Shown: positions 1-11,090, counted from the stretch's first letter. The stretch is DNA of 64,000 nucleotides from Rhabdophis nuchalis (GCA_039707465.1 CM077646.1:83515215-83579214); one strand, 5' to 3'. Notes: a model not told the origin generated them from the letters alone. Numbers and translations are program-made.

Positions 1-360
1 TATCTTTCTATTTCTCTCTCTATCTTTCTACCTACCTACCTACACATACACACATTCTCCTTCTCCCCCTACATACCTACTATATTTCTTTCTCTCACCT
101 TTTATCTACCTACCTACCTACCTACACAGACACTCTCTCTCCCTACCTACCTACTGTATTTCTCTTTCCCTCTCTATTTCTCTCTCTATATATCCCTTTA
201 CCTACTTACCTACCTACCTACTCTCTCTCTCTCTCCCTACCTACCTACTGTATTTCCCTCTATTTCTCTCTCTCTCTCTATCCCTTTATCTACCTACCTT
301 TTGTATTTCTCTTTCTTTCTCTCCCTCTCTCTCCCTCTCTCCCTACCTACCTACCTACTT
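1..360. repeat. Pyrimidine-rich simple repeats (TACC/TCTA/CT)
   Basis: The stretch is made of imperfect runs of ctac/tacc, tcta and tc units with repeated short blocks such as ctacctacctac and tctctctc. It has almost no purine-rich sequence. It is a compound microsatellite at the window edge, and short open frames inside it are low-complexity artefacts. Confidence 0.9.
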
Positions 361-385
361 TTTTTTGTAATTTGCCTCTTCAAAA

Positions 386-435
386 CCTTGGTGCCTCTTA
401 TACTCCGGTGCGTCTTATACTCCGAAAAATACGGT
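386..435. repeat. End fragment of a TIR-type DNA element
   Basis: The segment reads ggtgcctcttatactccgg, then ggtgcgtcttatactccg, then aaaaatacggta. The same arrangement forms both ends of the element at about 42963-43375, so this is one terminus of that family without its partner end. The superfamily is not assigned. Confidence 0.55.
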
Positions 436-639
436 AAGCCTTTTTATTTAGGAGATTGCTTTATCTGGTCAATGAAAATAAAACCTAAAGGAAATTCAAG
501 GGCTCAAACCCAGAGTCCAGCAAAGAAACTGAAAGTAAATAGGTGACAGAAAACTAGTATCTGTGAGTACTTAAATAAGAATTGTTTAGTTAACAGGAGC
601 CAACATCATGAATATATGCTGAAGAAGTCACTCTAAAAT

Positions 640-1165
640 TACTTGATATAACTTTATGATAGTTACAAGCTTGGCTAATTGCTCTTTGAAGGAGATGGCA
701 GTTCGGAAATGTGAAAACATAAATAATTGGGGAAGTGCAGTCAGTGTCTTGACCTCAGCAAGGCTTTTAGTCAAGTTTCATAGCATCCTTATTATCAAAA
801 CATGGATTTAAAAACACATAGGTGGATCCATAATTTGCTCAAGAGTCTTAAATATTTATAAATGTGTCAAATCTGCCTTGAGAGACATTTCAAGTAAGGT
901 GCCCATAGGGCCCTGTCATAGGCATATTGCTGTTTAGCACTTTTATATTTTTATATACGAGAGGAAGAAGTCAAGGAAATGCTTAGCAAATTTGCAAATA
1001 ATACAAAACTAGGATATGTGGGTAATACCTGAGAGGAGAGGAAAAGATTCAAAAAGACCTGACGGTCAGTTGAAACAAAGAATGAAATTTAACTAGGAGA
1101 AATGTAAAATTATGAATGTAGGTAAGAAAGAAGAAGCATTTATAAGAGCAGACAAATCTGGCTCA
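640..1165 (+). mobile_element. Old CR1-type LINE remnant, reverse-transcriptase part (left half of a split copy)
   Basis: The plus strand retains decayed CR1-like RT text: a block reading LSKAF around 755-775, then segments resembling the CR1 region around the conserved GVPQG and FADD motifs, ending in a stretch like the 'NxxKCxxMxxG' motif near 1100-1125. All frames are broken. The copy stops where the L2 element begins and similar CR1 sequence resumes at about 5758, so the two halves are probably one copy split by the L2. The subfamily is not assigned. Confidence 0.6.
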
Positions 1166-1188
1166 GAGGGACCTTCTCCAAGCGGAGA

Positions 1189-1210
1189 GCATGCGCGAAG
1201 GAATGGCGGC
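1189..1210 (+). promoter_or_regulatory. Conserved L2 5'-end module (NRF1-like and YY1-like)
   Basis: The text gcatgcgcgaaggaatggcgg lies at the extreme 5' end of the L2 copy. GCATGCGC resembles the palindromic NRF1 motif and ATGGCGG the YY1 core. The same module begins the L2 copies at 11121 and, on the minus strand, at 55061. An internal LINE promoter is inferred from position and conservation only. Confidence 0.5.
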
Positions 1211-1439
1211 GGAGGTTTGAGGCGATGCTGACCGGAGGCCCATTTGGCTTCGGAGGACGCGGCCGGCCCCTTTGGGGTGATCGGTAAGGGCCGGCCCAGC
1301 AAGTTGAAGACCCAGCCGTCACACTGAGGCCTTTCCAACGCCGGTGAGTGTGACGGCTGAGACGGGAGGCGCGGGGGGAGCCCGGAGGAAACGCCGGAAA
1401 AAAACGCCGGAAAAAAACGCCGGCAGGCCGGAAAGTCGG

Positions 1440-1960
1440 AGGCCCTAGCGGAGGCCAAGCAAAGGCTGGAGGCTCTGGTGGACTGATAGAGTGGCGGCAG
1501 AGGGAGCGCCGGAAGGCCGGAGGCCCTGGCAGAAGCCGGTGGAGGCCGGAGGCCTCAGATGGAATGGAGCGGCGGCGGAGAGCGCCGGAAGATCCTGAGG
1601 CCCTGGCGGAGGCTGGTGGAGGCCGGAGGCCCTGGCGGAGCGGCGGCGGAGAGCGCCAAAAGGCCAGAGGCCCCAGCGGAGGTTGGCGGAGGCTGGTGGC
1701 CCCCGGCGGAGGGGCTGAGCGGCAGCGGAGCGCTGGAGGGAGCGCCGGAACGCTGGGTGGTAGGAAAGGCGGAGCGGCGGCGGAGCAGTGGCGGAGCTGC
1801 GCGGACCATCTCAAACCCGGCGGAGGCCCCCGTAGAGCAGCGAGGCCGGGTGAAGGCCTCCACAGGGGATGGCTGGTGAGGTTGGCGGCCGCAGAGGGAC
1901 GGGAGGCGCGGCGGACCGATGGAGCGCCGGAGGCCTCAGCAGAGGCCTATTGGAGTGGTG
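1440..1960 (+). repeat. GC-rich degenerate tandem repeats in the L2 5' UTR
   Basis: Blocks such as ggagcggcggcggagagcgcc and ggccggaggccctggcgga recur several times at irregular spacing, forming a degenerate tandem array rich in CpG. Long open frames on both strands here come from base composition and are not genes. The array lies between the conserved 5' module and the ORF. Confidence 0.65.
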
Positions 1961-2272
1961 GAGGCCCTGGCTGAGGCCCTGGTGTGGGGTGGCGAGCCTG
2001 CGACGCGGTGAGGCCCTGTGGAGGCCTGATAGAACAGTGGAGGGAATTTTCCTCCCCCCCCCAGGACTCCCCGATAAAACATCTACGGGGAGGGGGGGCG
2101 AGAGCGAAGCAAGGCCAGCCCAAAGGAAAAACAGCTCCAGCCACCCCGTGGAAAGCCTCTACCCGAGGAAGAACTGACTGACTCTTATGATCTATTTTCC
2201 CTGTTGATTTGACTTGCATTTGCACTTTATCTAGGCGTTTCCTCCCTTTAAAGCCAGCAATGGAGCCACGGG

Positions 2273-5200
2273 ATGGTTTTTTATTCAAGGTCCGACCTCC
2301 TCGATCTACGAGAGTCCCCCCTCTCGCAGGTTTGGCTCCTTAGTTTATCTCGGGCCCACCTCAAGGATGGGTTAATTAATCCAGAGAGGTGGAAAAAACG
2401 CAAGCTCAGGGGGTTTTTAAATAAATTTTTAATTAGGCTTTTAAGGGGTTCTGGGGTGGGGGAGGGGTTTAAAAAAAGATATAGACAGATGGAGATTGAA
2501 ACAGTGATCAATAGTAAGGGCCAGGATAGCAGTCGACGGCGGGAAGCGGAAGGCGAAAGGAAGGGGGATACTCGAGTCGTTCCACAGGAGGGCATACCAA
2601 TTCAGAGGGTCGTGGGGAGGGGCAGGACCGAGGGGAGACAATTTTCATCCTCCCGGTTGGTGGCACGTAGCCGTTGGTTGCAAACGGTCGGGTGCCACAA
2701 CCCCCGCAGGCTAGGTGGCCAGGGAATACAGAGCCAGGGTCTGCGGCTGATGTTTTGCAACGCCAGGTCCGTTGTCAACAAAGCCCCCCTCATTAGTGAC
2801 CTTGTGTCAGAGGGGGAGCCGGACCTGGTAGGAATTGCGGAAACCTGGTTGGGCCACGAGGGAGGACTTCCCCTCGTTGAAATGTGCCCAACAGGCTACC
2901 GCGCATTTCATCAGCCGCGGGCCCTAGGCAGGGGTGGTGGGGTAGCGGTCATTATTAAGGAAGGCCTTGAGCCGAGAGAGACCATTGTGCCTCAGACTAC
3001 CGGCTGTGAGTCCCTCTGCGTGAAGTGGGGCCTAGGGAGGCAGTTGGGCTTGCTGGTTGTATACCTGGCTCCCCGCTATGTAGCAGCAGCCCTGCCCGAG
3101 CTCCTGGAGGTGATCGCTACGGTGGCAGTTGAGACCCCCAGACTTATAGTCATGGGGGACTTTAATCTGCCATCGTTGGGCGAATCATCCGTGGCAGCTC
3201 GGGAGTTCATGGCTTCCATGACGGCCATGGACCTGACCCAAGTAATTCAGGGCCCCACCCACGAGGGTGGACATACGCCGGATCTCATCTTTGTCTCGGG
3301 CCAATGGAAGAGTGATCTGGGTACAGGGGACATAGTCATCACACCCTTGTCATGGTCAGACCACTCACTTCTCCGGCTCGACTTTCCGACCGCTGCTCCC
3401 CTCCGCGGGGAGGCGGAACCAGAGTTACCAATCTGGTACCGCCCCAGGCGCTTGATGGACCCGGATGGGTTCCAGACAGCGCTTGGGCCATTTCCTGTAT
3501 CCCTGACCCGCGCCCCGATGGAGGACCTCACGGCCGCATGGAATAGTGCGGCTGTGGGAGCCTTAGATCGGGTCGCGCCCTTGCGGCCTCTCTTGCGGCG
3601 GCGAACCACCCTGGCTCCTTGGTTTACTGAGGAGCTGCGGGTGATGAAACGCCGCAAGAGATGCCTAGAGAGTAGATGGAGGTCTAGCCGCTCTGAATCT
3701 GACCGGACACAGGTAAGAGCCCATTTACGGACTTACATTGTGGCGCTGAGGGTGGCCAAACGTCATCATTGTGCCACTCTCATAGCATCCGCAGAAAACC
3801 GCCCTGCCGCCCTGTTTAGGGTGACCCGTGCCCTCCTTCAACAGAGGGAACGGGAAGCCCCGCTACAGGGTAGAGCAGAGGAATTTGTAACTTTTCTGCA
3901 GGAGAAAACCGCCCAGATACAGAGTGAGCTGGCCCCCATTCATGGCCCAGTGGGATGCCACGGGAGAGATCTTGTTTGGGAGGAGTTTGACCCCGTTACT
4001 TCCGAGGATATGGACAGGCTACGTGGGCGACTGCGAGCCACCACATGTTTATTGGACCCGTGCCCCTCCTGGCTTGTACTGGCATCCTGGGAGGTGACAC
4101 GAGGCTGGCTCCAAGAGGTTGTCAACGCATCCTTGGGTGAGGGTTCCTTGCCTGCCTCCCTAAAAGAGGCGATGGTGAGGCCCCTCCTCAAGAAGCCCTC
4201 TTTGGACCCAGCTCTTTTAAACAACTACCGTCCAGTCTCCAACCTTCCCTTTTTGGCGAAGGTTGTCGAGAGTGTGGTGGCACAACAGTTTCCCCGTCAC
4301 CTGGAGGAAGTTGACTATCTAGATCCGCGCCAGTCCGGCTTTCGGCCCGGGCATAGCACCGAGACGGCATTGGTCGCGTTGGTAGATGATCTCTGGAGGG
4401 CCAGAGATGGGGGATGTTCCTCCATCCTGGTCCTATTAGACCTCTCGGCGGCTTTCGATACCATCGACCATGGTATCCTATTGCATCGGCTGGGGGGGTT
4501 GGGGGTGGGAGGCACCGTTTTACGGTGGTTCTCCTCCTACCTCTCTGGCCGATCGCAATTTGTGCGGGCAGGAGAGCAGAGGTCGACCCCGAGACCCCTC
4601 ACATGCGGGGTGCCTCAGGGGTCGGTCCTCTCGCCTCTCCTGTTTAATGCATACATGAAGCCGCTGGGTGAGATCATCCGTGGTTTTGGGGTAGAGTACC
4701 ACCTGTACGCTGATGACACCCAGCTGTACATATCTACCCCAAACCACCCCAACGATGCCGTAGCGGTGATGTGCCAGTGCCTGGAAGCCGTGCGGATCTG
4801 GATGGGAAGTAACGGACTTAGGCTCAACCCGACCAAGACCGAGTGGCTGTGGTTTCCGGCTGCCCGATTCAACCAGCTCTCTCCAACGCTGGCCATAGGG
4901 GGCGAACATCTTGCCCCTGTGGATGGGGCGCGCAATTTGGGTGTCCTCCTGGATACCCGGCTGTCTATGGAAGAGCAAGTGACAGCCGTGGCCAGGAGGG
5001 CGTTTTACCAGGTTCACCTGGTACGCCAATTGCGCCCCCTATTGGATCGGGACGCCCTTCGCACAGTCACTCATGCCCTCATGACATCCCGACTGGACTA
5101 CTGTAACTCTCTCTACATGGGGCTCCCCTTGAGGTGCACCCGGAGGCTTCAGTTAGTTCAGAATGCAGCCGCGCGAGCAATTATGGGGACCACCAGGTTT

Positions 5201-5554
5201 ACCCACGTTACACCGCTCTTGCGCGAGCTGCACTGGCTACCTGTCGTCTTCCGGGTGCGCTTCAAGGTGTTAATTATCATCTTCAAAGCGCTCCATGGCT
5301 CGGGACCTAGCTATCTGCGAGATCGGATCCTGCCCCATACATCCTCACGACCGATTCGCTCCCACAGAGAGGGACTTCTCCGGGTGCCGTCCACTAGACT
5401 TTGTCAGCGGGCGACGCCCAGGGGAAGGGCTCTCTCTGTGGCGGGCCCGGCCCTCTGGAACGACCTTCCCCCTGATATCAGAACGACCACCGACCTCCGC
5501 TCCTTCCGTACGAAATTGAAGACCTATTTCTTTCGACTGGCCGGCCTTGAATAA
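2273..5554 (+). CDS. L2 LINE polyprotein: AP endonuclease + reverse transcriptase
   Basis: This ORF encodes the retrotransposition enzyme, which nicks target DNA and copies the element's RNA. The apurinic-like endonuclease domain spans about residues 158-375, with N163 in FCNARS, E190 in ETWL, Y264, D296 and N298 in GDFN, and D363-H364 in WSDH. After a linker comes the reverse transcriptase: NNYRPVSNL, motif [13 protein letters not shown] (D729), motif [14 protein letters not shown], and YADD at 812-815. The C-terminal region is typical of the CR1/L2 group ([24 protein letters not shown]). The ATG start is supported by two other copies: the deletion derivative near 53954 keeps an ATG followed by a Y-S-x-x-D-L reading, and copy 2 aligns just after this point but has lost the ATG. 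No frameshift or stop interrupts the 1093 codons, and every catalytic residue I looked for is present. Whether it is expressed cannot be told. Confidence 0.9.
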   Translation: MVFYSRSDLLDLRESPLSQVWLLSLSRAHLKDGLINPERWKKRKLRGFLNKFLIRLLRGSGVGEGFKKRYRQMEIETVINSKGQDSSRRREAEGERKGDTRVVPQEGIPIQRVVGRGRTEGRQFSSSRLVARSRWLQTVGCHNPRRLGGQGIQSQGLRLMFCNARSVVNKAPLISDLVSEGEPDLVGIAETWLGHEGGLPLVEMCPTGYRAFHQPRALGRGGGVAVIIKEGLEPRETIVPQTTGCESLCVKWGLGRQLGLLVVYLAPRYVAAALPELLEVIATVAVETPRLIVMGDFNLPSLGESSVAAREFMASMTAMDLTQVIQGPTHEGGHTPDLIFVSGQWKSDLGTGDIVITPLSWSDHSLLRLDFPTAAPLRGEAEPELPIWYRPRRLMDPDGFQTALGPFPVSLTRAPMEDLTAAWNSAAVGALDRVAPLRPLLRRRTTLAPWFTEELRVMKRRKRCLESRWRSSRSESDRTQVRAHLRTYIVALRVAKRHHCATLIASAENRPAALFRVTRALLQQREREAPLQGRAEEFVTFLQEKTAQIQSELAPIHGPVGCHGRDLVWEEFDPVTSEDMDRLRGRLRATTCLLDPCPSWLVLASWEVTRGWLQEVVNASLGEGSLPASLKEAMVRPLLKKPSLDPALLNNYRPVSNLPFLAKVVESVVAQQFPRHLEEVDYLDPRQSGFRPGHSTETALVALVDDLWRARDGGCSSILVLLDLSAAFDTIDHGILLHRLGGLGVGGTVLRWFSSYLSGRSQFVRAGEQRSTPRPLTCGVPQGSVLSPLLFNAYMKPLGEIIRGFGVEYHLYADDTQLYISTPNHPNDAVAVMCQCLEAVRIWMGSNGLRLNPTKTEWLWFPAARFNQLSPTLAIGGEHLAPVDGARNLGVLLDTRLSMEEQVTAVARRAFYQVHLVRQLRPLLDRDALRTVTHALMTSRLDYCNSLYMGLPLRCTRRLQLVQNAAARAIMGTTRFTHVTPLLRELHWLPVVFRVRFKVLIIIFKALHGSGPSYLRDRILPHTSSRPIRSHREGLLRVPSTRLCQRATPRGRALSVAGPALWNDLPPDIRTTTDLRSFRTKLKTYFFRLAGLE

Positions 5555-5757
5555 TTCTCTCTGTCTATTGATTCCAAATGTATTTTAATGGGTTCTTAAT
5601 CAGTTTTAGCACGGGTAACACTGTTTAATTATGTTTTAAGTATGTATTTTGTATTTATTCTATATTGTTTTTAGTTTCTCCTGTGCACCGCCCTGGGTCC
5701 CTGTGGGGAGAGGGTGCGGTTAATAAATCTGAATTTGATTTGATTGATTGATTTATT

Positions 5758-6215
5758 GGCTCAACAGAAGGACATATGAATGTACTAGTAGAACACAAGC
5801 TCAATATGTTCCAGCAGTATCCAGCAGTTCCAAGCAGCTACAAAGAAAACCAACAGCACCTTAAGACCGTCAAGTAGGCTTCAGCATCCAGGTAGTAGAA
5901 AGTAATTTATCCTGCTCTACTTTGTTTTGATCAGGCCTCACTTGCATTCGATTCTGCACATCCCAGTTTTAAAAAGATATGAATAAACAGAAACAAGTCT
6001 AGAGCAGTGCTACAAAGATAGTGAAAAGACAGGAACCAAGGGAGGTTAAAAGATCTAGGTATGATTAACTTGCACAAAAGAAGGTTGGGAGAAGACATGG
6101 AAACTGTCTTTCTGTATGTGAAGGGCTGTCACACTGGAGAGAATTTGGACTTATTCTCATTTGCCTTTAACACTAGAACTAATGAGATGAAACTCCAAGA
6201 ATGTGGATACATAAG
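5758..6215 (+). mobile_element. Old CR1-type LINE remnant (right half of the split copy)
   Basis: The text matches the CR1 region downstream of the RT motifs in sense orientation: a block like agtagaacacaagctcaatatg, then gatcaggcctcacttgcattcgattctg (a decayed 'RPHLEYxxQFW' stretch), then an 'KRRLGEDMETVFLYVKGC' reading at about 6076-6130 and a decayed 'TRTNEMKLQE' reading. It continues the remnant that ends at about 1165. Frames are broken. The 98-residue open frame at 6061-6357 is part of this debris. Confidence 0.6.
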
Positions 6216-9200
6216 AAGTTGCAGCATCCAGTCTGGGTCAGTCATAGGGACAAGAAGTGTATTCTTTCAAGCTTTTGGACTTGAGCTGGAGCCTATCCTT
6301 AGGCAACTTCTTTGTAGCAGAATGTGTGCTTTGGGCTGTTCTGTGTGTAGTATTTAAATTGTTCCTGTTGTATGTGGCTTTTTAATTATTGATTGGGGTG
6401 TTTATAGCTGACTATTCAGTTGTTGGCTGTTGTTTAGTAATGTATGTTTTAGCTTTTAAAAAGTAGCAATTTATTTAAGCATAAATACTAATAATTTAAT
6501 TATATAAATTAAATAAATAATAAATCTTATACAAGACTTATACAATTAATTGAATCTATCATTCCTTCGTTTCAGAAGTATGAGAAATTATATTTTCTTT
6601 GTCCTTCCATTTAAAAGAAGTTATTATTATCCTATAAAATAAATTGAAAGAAAGTACTGTACTGCAGCATAACTGCCACAGTAAAAATATTATTATTTGT
6701 TGGTCTCAGAAACTGAGTAAAAAATTAGTTAATTGATTCCAGGAAATTTGAGATCAAGATTTATAAGTTGAAATTTTGCATATAAGATATTGAGCAATTA
6801 ACTTCAATATCAAATAGCACAAATTCTTGCTTATATATAAAGTATAAGTTTGTTGCCTGACAATGTTCGTATTAGATGACAAATCAACACAAGAAACATG
6901 GAAAAAGAATCTAAGCAGGTAATAATTTATGCCTAATTCAGATTAGTAAATAGATTTATTTTGTATTCAAGCAATTGCCCAAATTAAAACAAGTAAGATC
7001 AAAAGCTTCTAAGCAGAATAGAAATTAGTAATTGATTGAGATAAAGATATATTCACATAAGCATTCACTTCTATTGAATAAATTCTGTTCCATGAAATTG
7101 TTGGTAAATGAAGTATACTCTTTCATATGTGTAAATCAGAACAGTCTCTAAACCTTCTGTTATAAAAGTTTATAAAATGTATTTCATGTTGCCTGAGACA
7201 TAGAAACTAATGAGATGAAACTCCAAGTATGTGGATACATAAGAAGTTAGACATAGACATATTTTTCCTGGCATTGTTTTCCTTTTCTTCCTACCTATCT
7301 TTTTTGTTTATTGAATTCATTTTAATGACATAGTTAAGACAGTTAAATGTTTACTTTGTATCATAGCTTATCTAAAGCAAGAGGACAAACATACTTTTTT
7401 TCATCAGCATTTGCTGCTAAAAATTCTATTCAACCACACACTTTCTGGTGTCCCAATCAGTTTCCCCATGCCTCATGTTTTCATATTTAGATATGCCCTT
7501 GCTATCAGCTTTGACTATGTCTAAAAGAAATTTTCATTCTGGTTTGCAATCGGCTGCTTTTGAACTGAACTGATTTTCAAAAAAATAAAATGCTTTTAGC
7601 GAAAGAACCAGAAAAGTACAGCATTGGTTTAAGAATATGAGCTATTAGATCTAAGTATAAATAATAGACTAATAGCTTTCAATAGATAGTTATCTTTATA
7701 GCTCAAGCTACATCTTGTATTAGATGAGTGAATCAACACATGCAGCTCTGTTCCTGTATACTTCACCTTCTGAAATCTATTCCTGTTCTCTCCAAAGTCT
7801 GTTCTGGAAGCAGCTGAGGAATAGGCAACCTTCCCGGAATAATGGCTTAAGAGAACTGGAAAAATAGCAGCGTCATAGGGCTACAATGGAGCAGAGAGGC
7901 AGCAGATTCAGATCTACATTAGTGCTGGCACAGGAGAAGATAGGATTCCATTAAAACTAACTCTTAGGAAATGTTCAGTATTGTTTTATTCTACAGTTGC
8001 CGAATAATGTGTTTTCTAGCAAACCTGTGCAAAATAATATTTTATCCTAAGAAGTCTTTTATCTTAAGAAGTTTCCATACATTGTTCTTAATTCATGCAT
8101 AAATTAGGTACATGTTATGTTTATTATAAGGTAAGTTCTTTTAAAAGTTATGTTATTAAAAGCAACATATTTGAAATGCAGTAATCAAAGGCACATTACC
8201 ACAGAATTATTAGAAGTTTTAAAAACAAATAATTTCCTACCTGAAGATAATTTGGTAGTTTACTGTCAAAGAATATACCAGAAATTCTAGATACCTTGCC
8301 CTCAAGGTAAAAGTGTTATCTTGTAGATATAAGCATTTCACGAAGTATAATTTGTTGCAAAAGGTTCTGCAGAATGAAGTATTCCTTGTTGAACAGAACA
8401 GATTATACAAGTAAGGGTGTAATTTTACTCTGGTGAAATTATGTGGCTTAACTCTCTTTCTCTAATTTTTGGTTTGAGGTGTGGTAGGAATTTCCTTCAC
8501 TTGAGGGGATGGCTGAAGATTATTTTTAGCATTGACCATCAAACTATGTTTATTTCCTTGTCACTGCCGGTTCTTAGGTTCATCCGTTAGTCAATGAAAA
8601 TCTAAGGAAAATACATTGGTAGTCAATCTTTTGTAAGGGCATTTCATGTTAGCATTTTAAAATGGGTAAATATTTAACATTCTGATAGTTGAGTTTTATA
8701 GCTGTTATAAACAAGCATGCTTTTTTTCTATTTCATATCAGTTGTAACATAACTGAGACCTGAGTGTATGAACTTATTTTGTGAAAACACAAGTAACAGC
8801 TGACATAATCAAATGTATTGACAGTGTAATTCTGTGTATACTTTTCAGACACTAAGTAAAACTTATTTCCAGGATGGCTCTATAAAGAATGCATTGCAGT
8901 AATGCAACTGAATAACTAAAGCTACAGTAATTGTAGGTACAGACTTCTGTTCAAGGAGGTGATATAACCTATATAATTTTATTGAAATAATTTTATCATG
9001 ATAGAAAATACAAAGGAAAATAAAGACAATAGGGAAATGGAAGAAGAAAAGGGGGGGAGAGAAGTGTGAAGTCAAGTCAAAAAGCAAAAAAGCACCTTTT
9101 CTTTAATTAAAACAGTTAATTTGGCCATCACAGTTTTTCTATACATTCTTTCACTATGGGATTATTACATTTTACCATTTTGGGGCACAAATATGTTTTG

Positions 9201-9829
9201 GTTCAATAAGTATATACAGTAACAAAATTCTAGACTCTTTTTTTTTTTTCAAATTCCTTGTCTATCGAGGTAACAGACATACTAGAACACTTATGATACA
9301 AAGACTTTTGAATAGTAATATCAAGATGAAACTAGAACTCTTTTTATTGGGACTAATGGATAGTCCATTAAAAAGACTTAAGAAGACTGATTTTATATAT
9401 GATAACTGCAGCAAGATTATTATTTGCACAAAAGTGGAGAAATACTGAAATATCCACAATGAAAGAATGGATTGCGAAGATGGTATAACTAGCTGGTTCA
9501 GGGAACAAAGCAATAAGTACTTTTATAAGAGCCTCAAAATCTTCTATGAACTGCAAATGGAAAAAAAATCCAGAAATTTCTGAATTTGATGAAAAGTGGA
9601 ATAAGGGTCTGAAGAGATTATTGTTGTTTTAAGGAAGGAGGAGGGGTAATGAGTATTTTTGCAGCCACTATTAAGTAGGATGGAAATTGCTTCATTAGGA
9701 GGGAACTTATTACTTCTTTATATAATAGAACTAGGATAATTTATCTGCTGAAAGCAATGTTTTTGTATTTCCAAAAACAAATATATCAAAACATATACAA
9801 AAACTCCCCAGTATCTACCCTTCTGGTTT
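6216..9829. other. No gene seen; AT-rich unassigned sequence
   Basis: I find no coding region, RNA gene or clearly recognisable repeat. The one notable item is 7202-7248, a near-identical copy of 6175-6220 (one mismatch and one indel), described in the findings. The open frames here are short and without recognisable motifs. Confidence 0.6.
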
Positions 9830-9960
9830 GTACTCTAATAATAATAATAATATTTTTATTTATATACCGCCTCCTCTCCCCAAAGGGACTCGGAGCGGTG
9901 CACAGGGAGAAATTAAAAATACCGATATAAAATACTCTGTATTAATTACAGCTCATGTTG
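9830..9960 (-). mobile_element. L2 3' tip, 5'-truncated copy
   Basis: An (ATA)n run is followed by atataccgcctcctctccccaaag and ggactcggagcggtgcacag, the reverse complement of the conserved L2 3' end seen at 15610-15680. Only about 120 bp of 3' UTR is present, so the copy is dead on arrival. Confidence 0.8.
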
Positions 9961-11032
9961 GAAAAAGTTTTGTATACCACAGCAGAATCTTGGCGGTTTT
10001 AACTTTGAGTGGACAGTCTGATACAACTAGAATTCATTAATTGGCTAGCCACCTCGGAAAGCGCCTCTGGATGACATTGAGCAGATGGAATGGTGTTGTT
10101 GAAGAGGAACAAAATCTACATTACTGCACTATCTTCACATGGGGCCTCTGAAGGCTGTATTCCAAAAATTGGGAGAAGAGGTTCATGGGGAAAGTTGAAA
10201 GCAAAAGTTATTAACTTTAAATTCAAATTTAGTTATATATTCTCCCGTATATTTTTTAAAAAATCAGTTTATGTCTCATTGTATTATAATTTATCAGCAA
10301 TTTCCATAGCAGCTTTGGAGTCCATACATAAAGCTTTGAAGAGCTTCATATTGTTCTGGATATTAGATTACAAAAGTCCATGTAGGTAGAGTTTTGTACA
10401 CCTACCATAATTGGTCTCTGTCCAATTGACTTTGTGCCCTTTAATTGCTACAATGTATTGCATGCTTGATGCCTCTGAAAAGAAACCAGGAAATTAAAGA
10501 TTATTAACCACTAAGGCGTTTAATTAGAAATGGGCCCTGTGGTTATATTATCCTACATTTTAAATTTATCTCGAGTCATATATTCCCTCCTGCAAGTGAA
10601 GAAGAGCCACTAAAATGATCAATGACTTATGGCATCTAGTAGATTCTTAAATGTTTCAAGAAAATTACTAGGAGCCAATATTAATCATCCTTCTGTACCT
10701 ATTTTAAGTCATAGAATGGAGAAACACAGTCATTAATAGAAACTCGCTGCTTGTACTTATAGATTTCTTTCTGAATTTGTCTCTACGTCCCTTAATATTG
10801 GAGTCATTTCCAATTAGATCGTTTAGGTCCACATTGAAGACTAATGTCCATCTAGTCCTTCTTCCTATGAATTTCATGGATAATTTTTCCTCCTTTAACT
10901 CACTTTTGTACTATCTATATTTTCTGCCAATTATTTAATTCATTGTAATATTTTGTGATACTATGATGCATTTTGTTTTAATTTTAATACAATTGAATGC
11001 ATTGCATATGAACATAGTATAACAATAAATAA
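9961..11032. other. No gene seen; unassigned AT-rich sequence
   Basis: No coding region, RNA gene or clear repeat is recognised between the L2 tip and the inverted repeat at 11033. Confidence 0.5.
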
Positions 11033-11090
11033 ATATTGTTTGGTCATGGCTGACTTACTGCAGAGTAAATCAACCATGACCAAACAATAT
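11033..11090. repeat. Perfect 17-bp inverted repeat (stem-loop)
   Basis: The left arm atattgtttggtcatgg (11033-11049) and the right arm ccatgaccaaacaatat (11074-11090) are exact reverse complements with a 24-base spacer. They lie about 20-30 bp upstream of the 5' end of the second full-length L2 copy. No function is assigned. Confidence 0.85.

Larger units (their letters stand above)
1172..5757 (+). mobile_element. Near-full-length L2-clade LINE, copy 1 (intact ORF)
   Basis: The element has a roughly 1.1-kb CpG-rich 5' UTR, one 1093-codon endonuclease/reverse-transcriptase ORF and a short 3' UTR. It ends in a conserved tip (gtgcaccgccctgggtcc, then gagagggtgcggtt) followed by short TTTGATT/GATT tail units rather than poly-A, as is usual in the CR1/L2 group. 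A possible imperfect target duplication, tggctcagagggac near 1159 and tggctcaacagaaggac near 5757, frames it. It is inserted into an older CR1 copy. The 5' boundary is uncertain by about 20 bp (1172-1189). Confidence 0.85.

Noticed and set aside
301..546. 81-residue open frame at the window start
   Set aside because: It begins in pyrimidine microsatellite and crosses a DNA-element terminus.
1093..2177. Several overlapping open frames on both strands
   Set aside because: They lie in the GC-rich tandem-repeat 5' UTR of an L2 element, where stop codons are rare by composition; no conserved domain is seen.
2281..5106. Antisense and alternate-frame open frames within the L2 ORF
   Set aside because: Shadow frames of a GC-rich coding region; the same shadows recur in copies 2 and 3.
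6061..6357. 98-residue open frame as a possible gene
   Set aside because: Its first part is decayed CR1 coding sequence.
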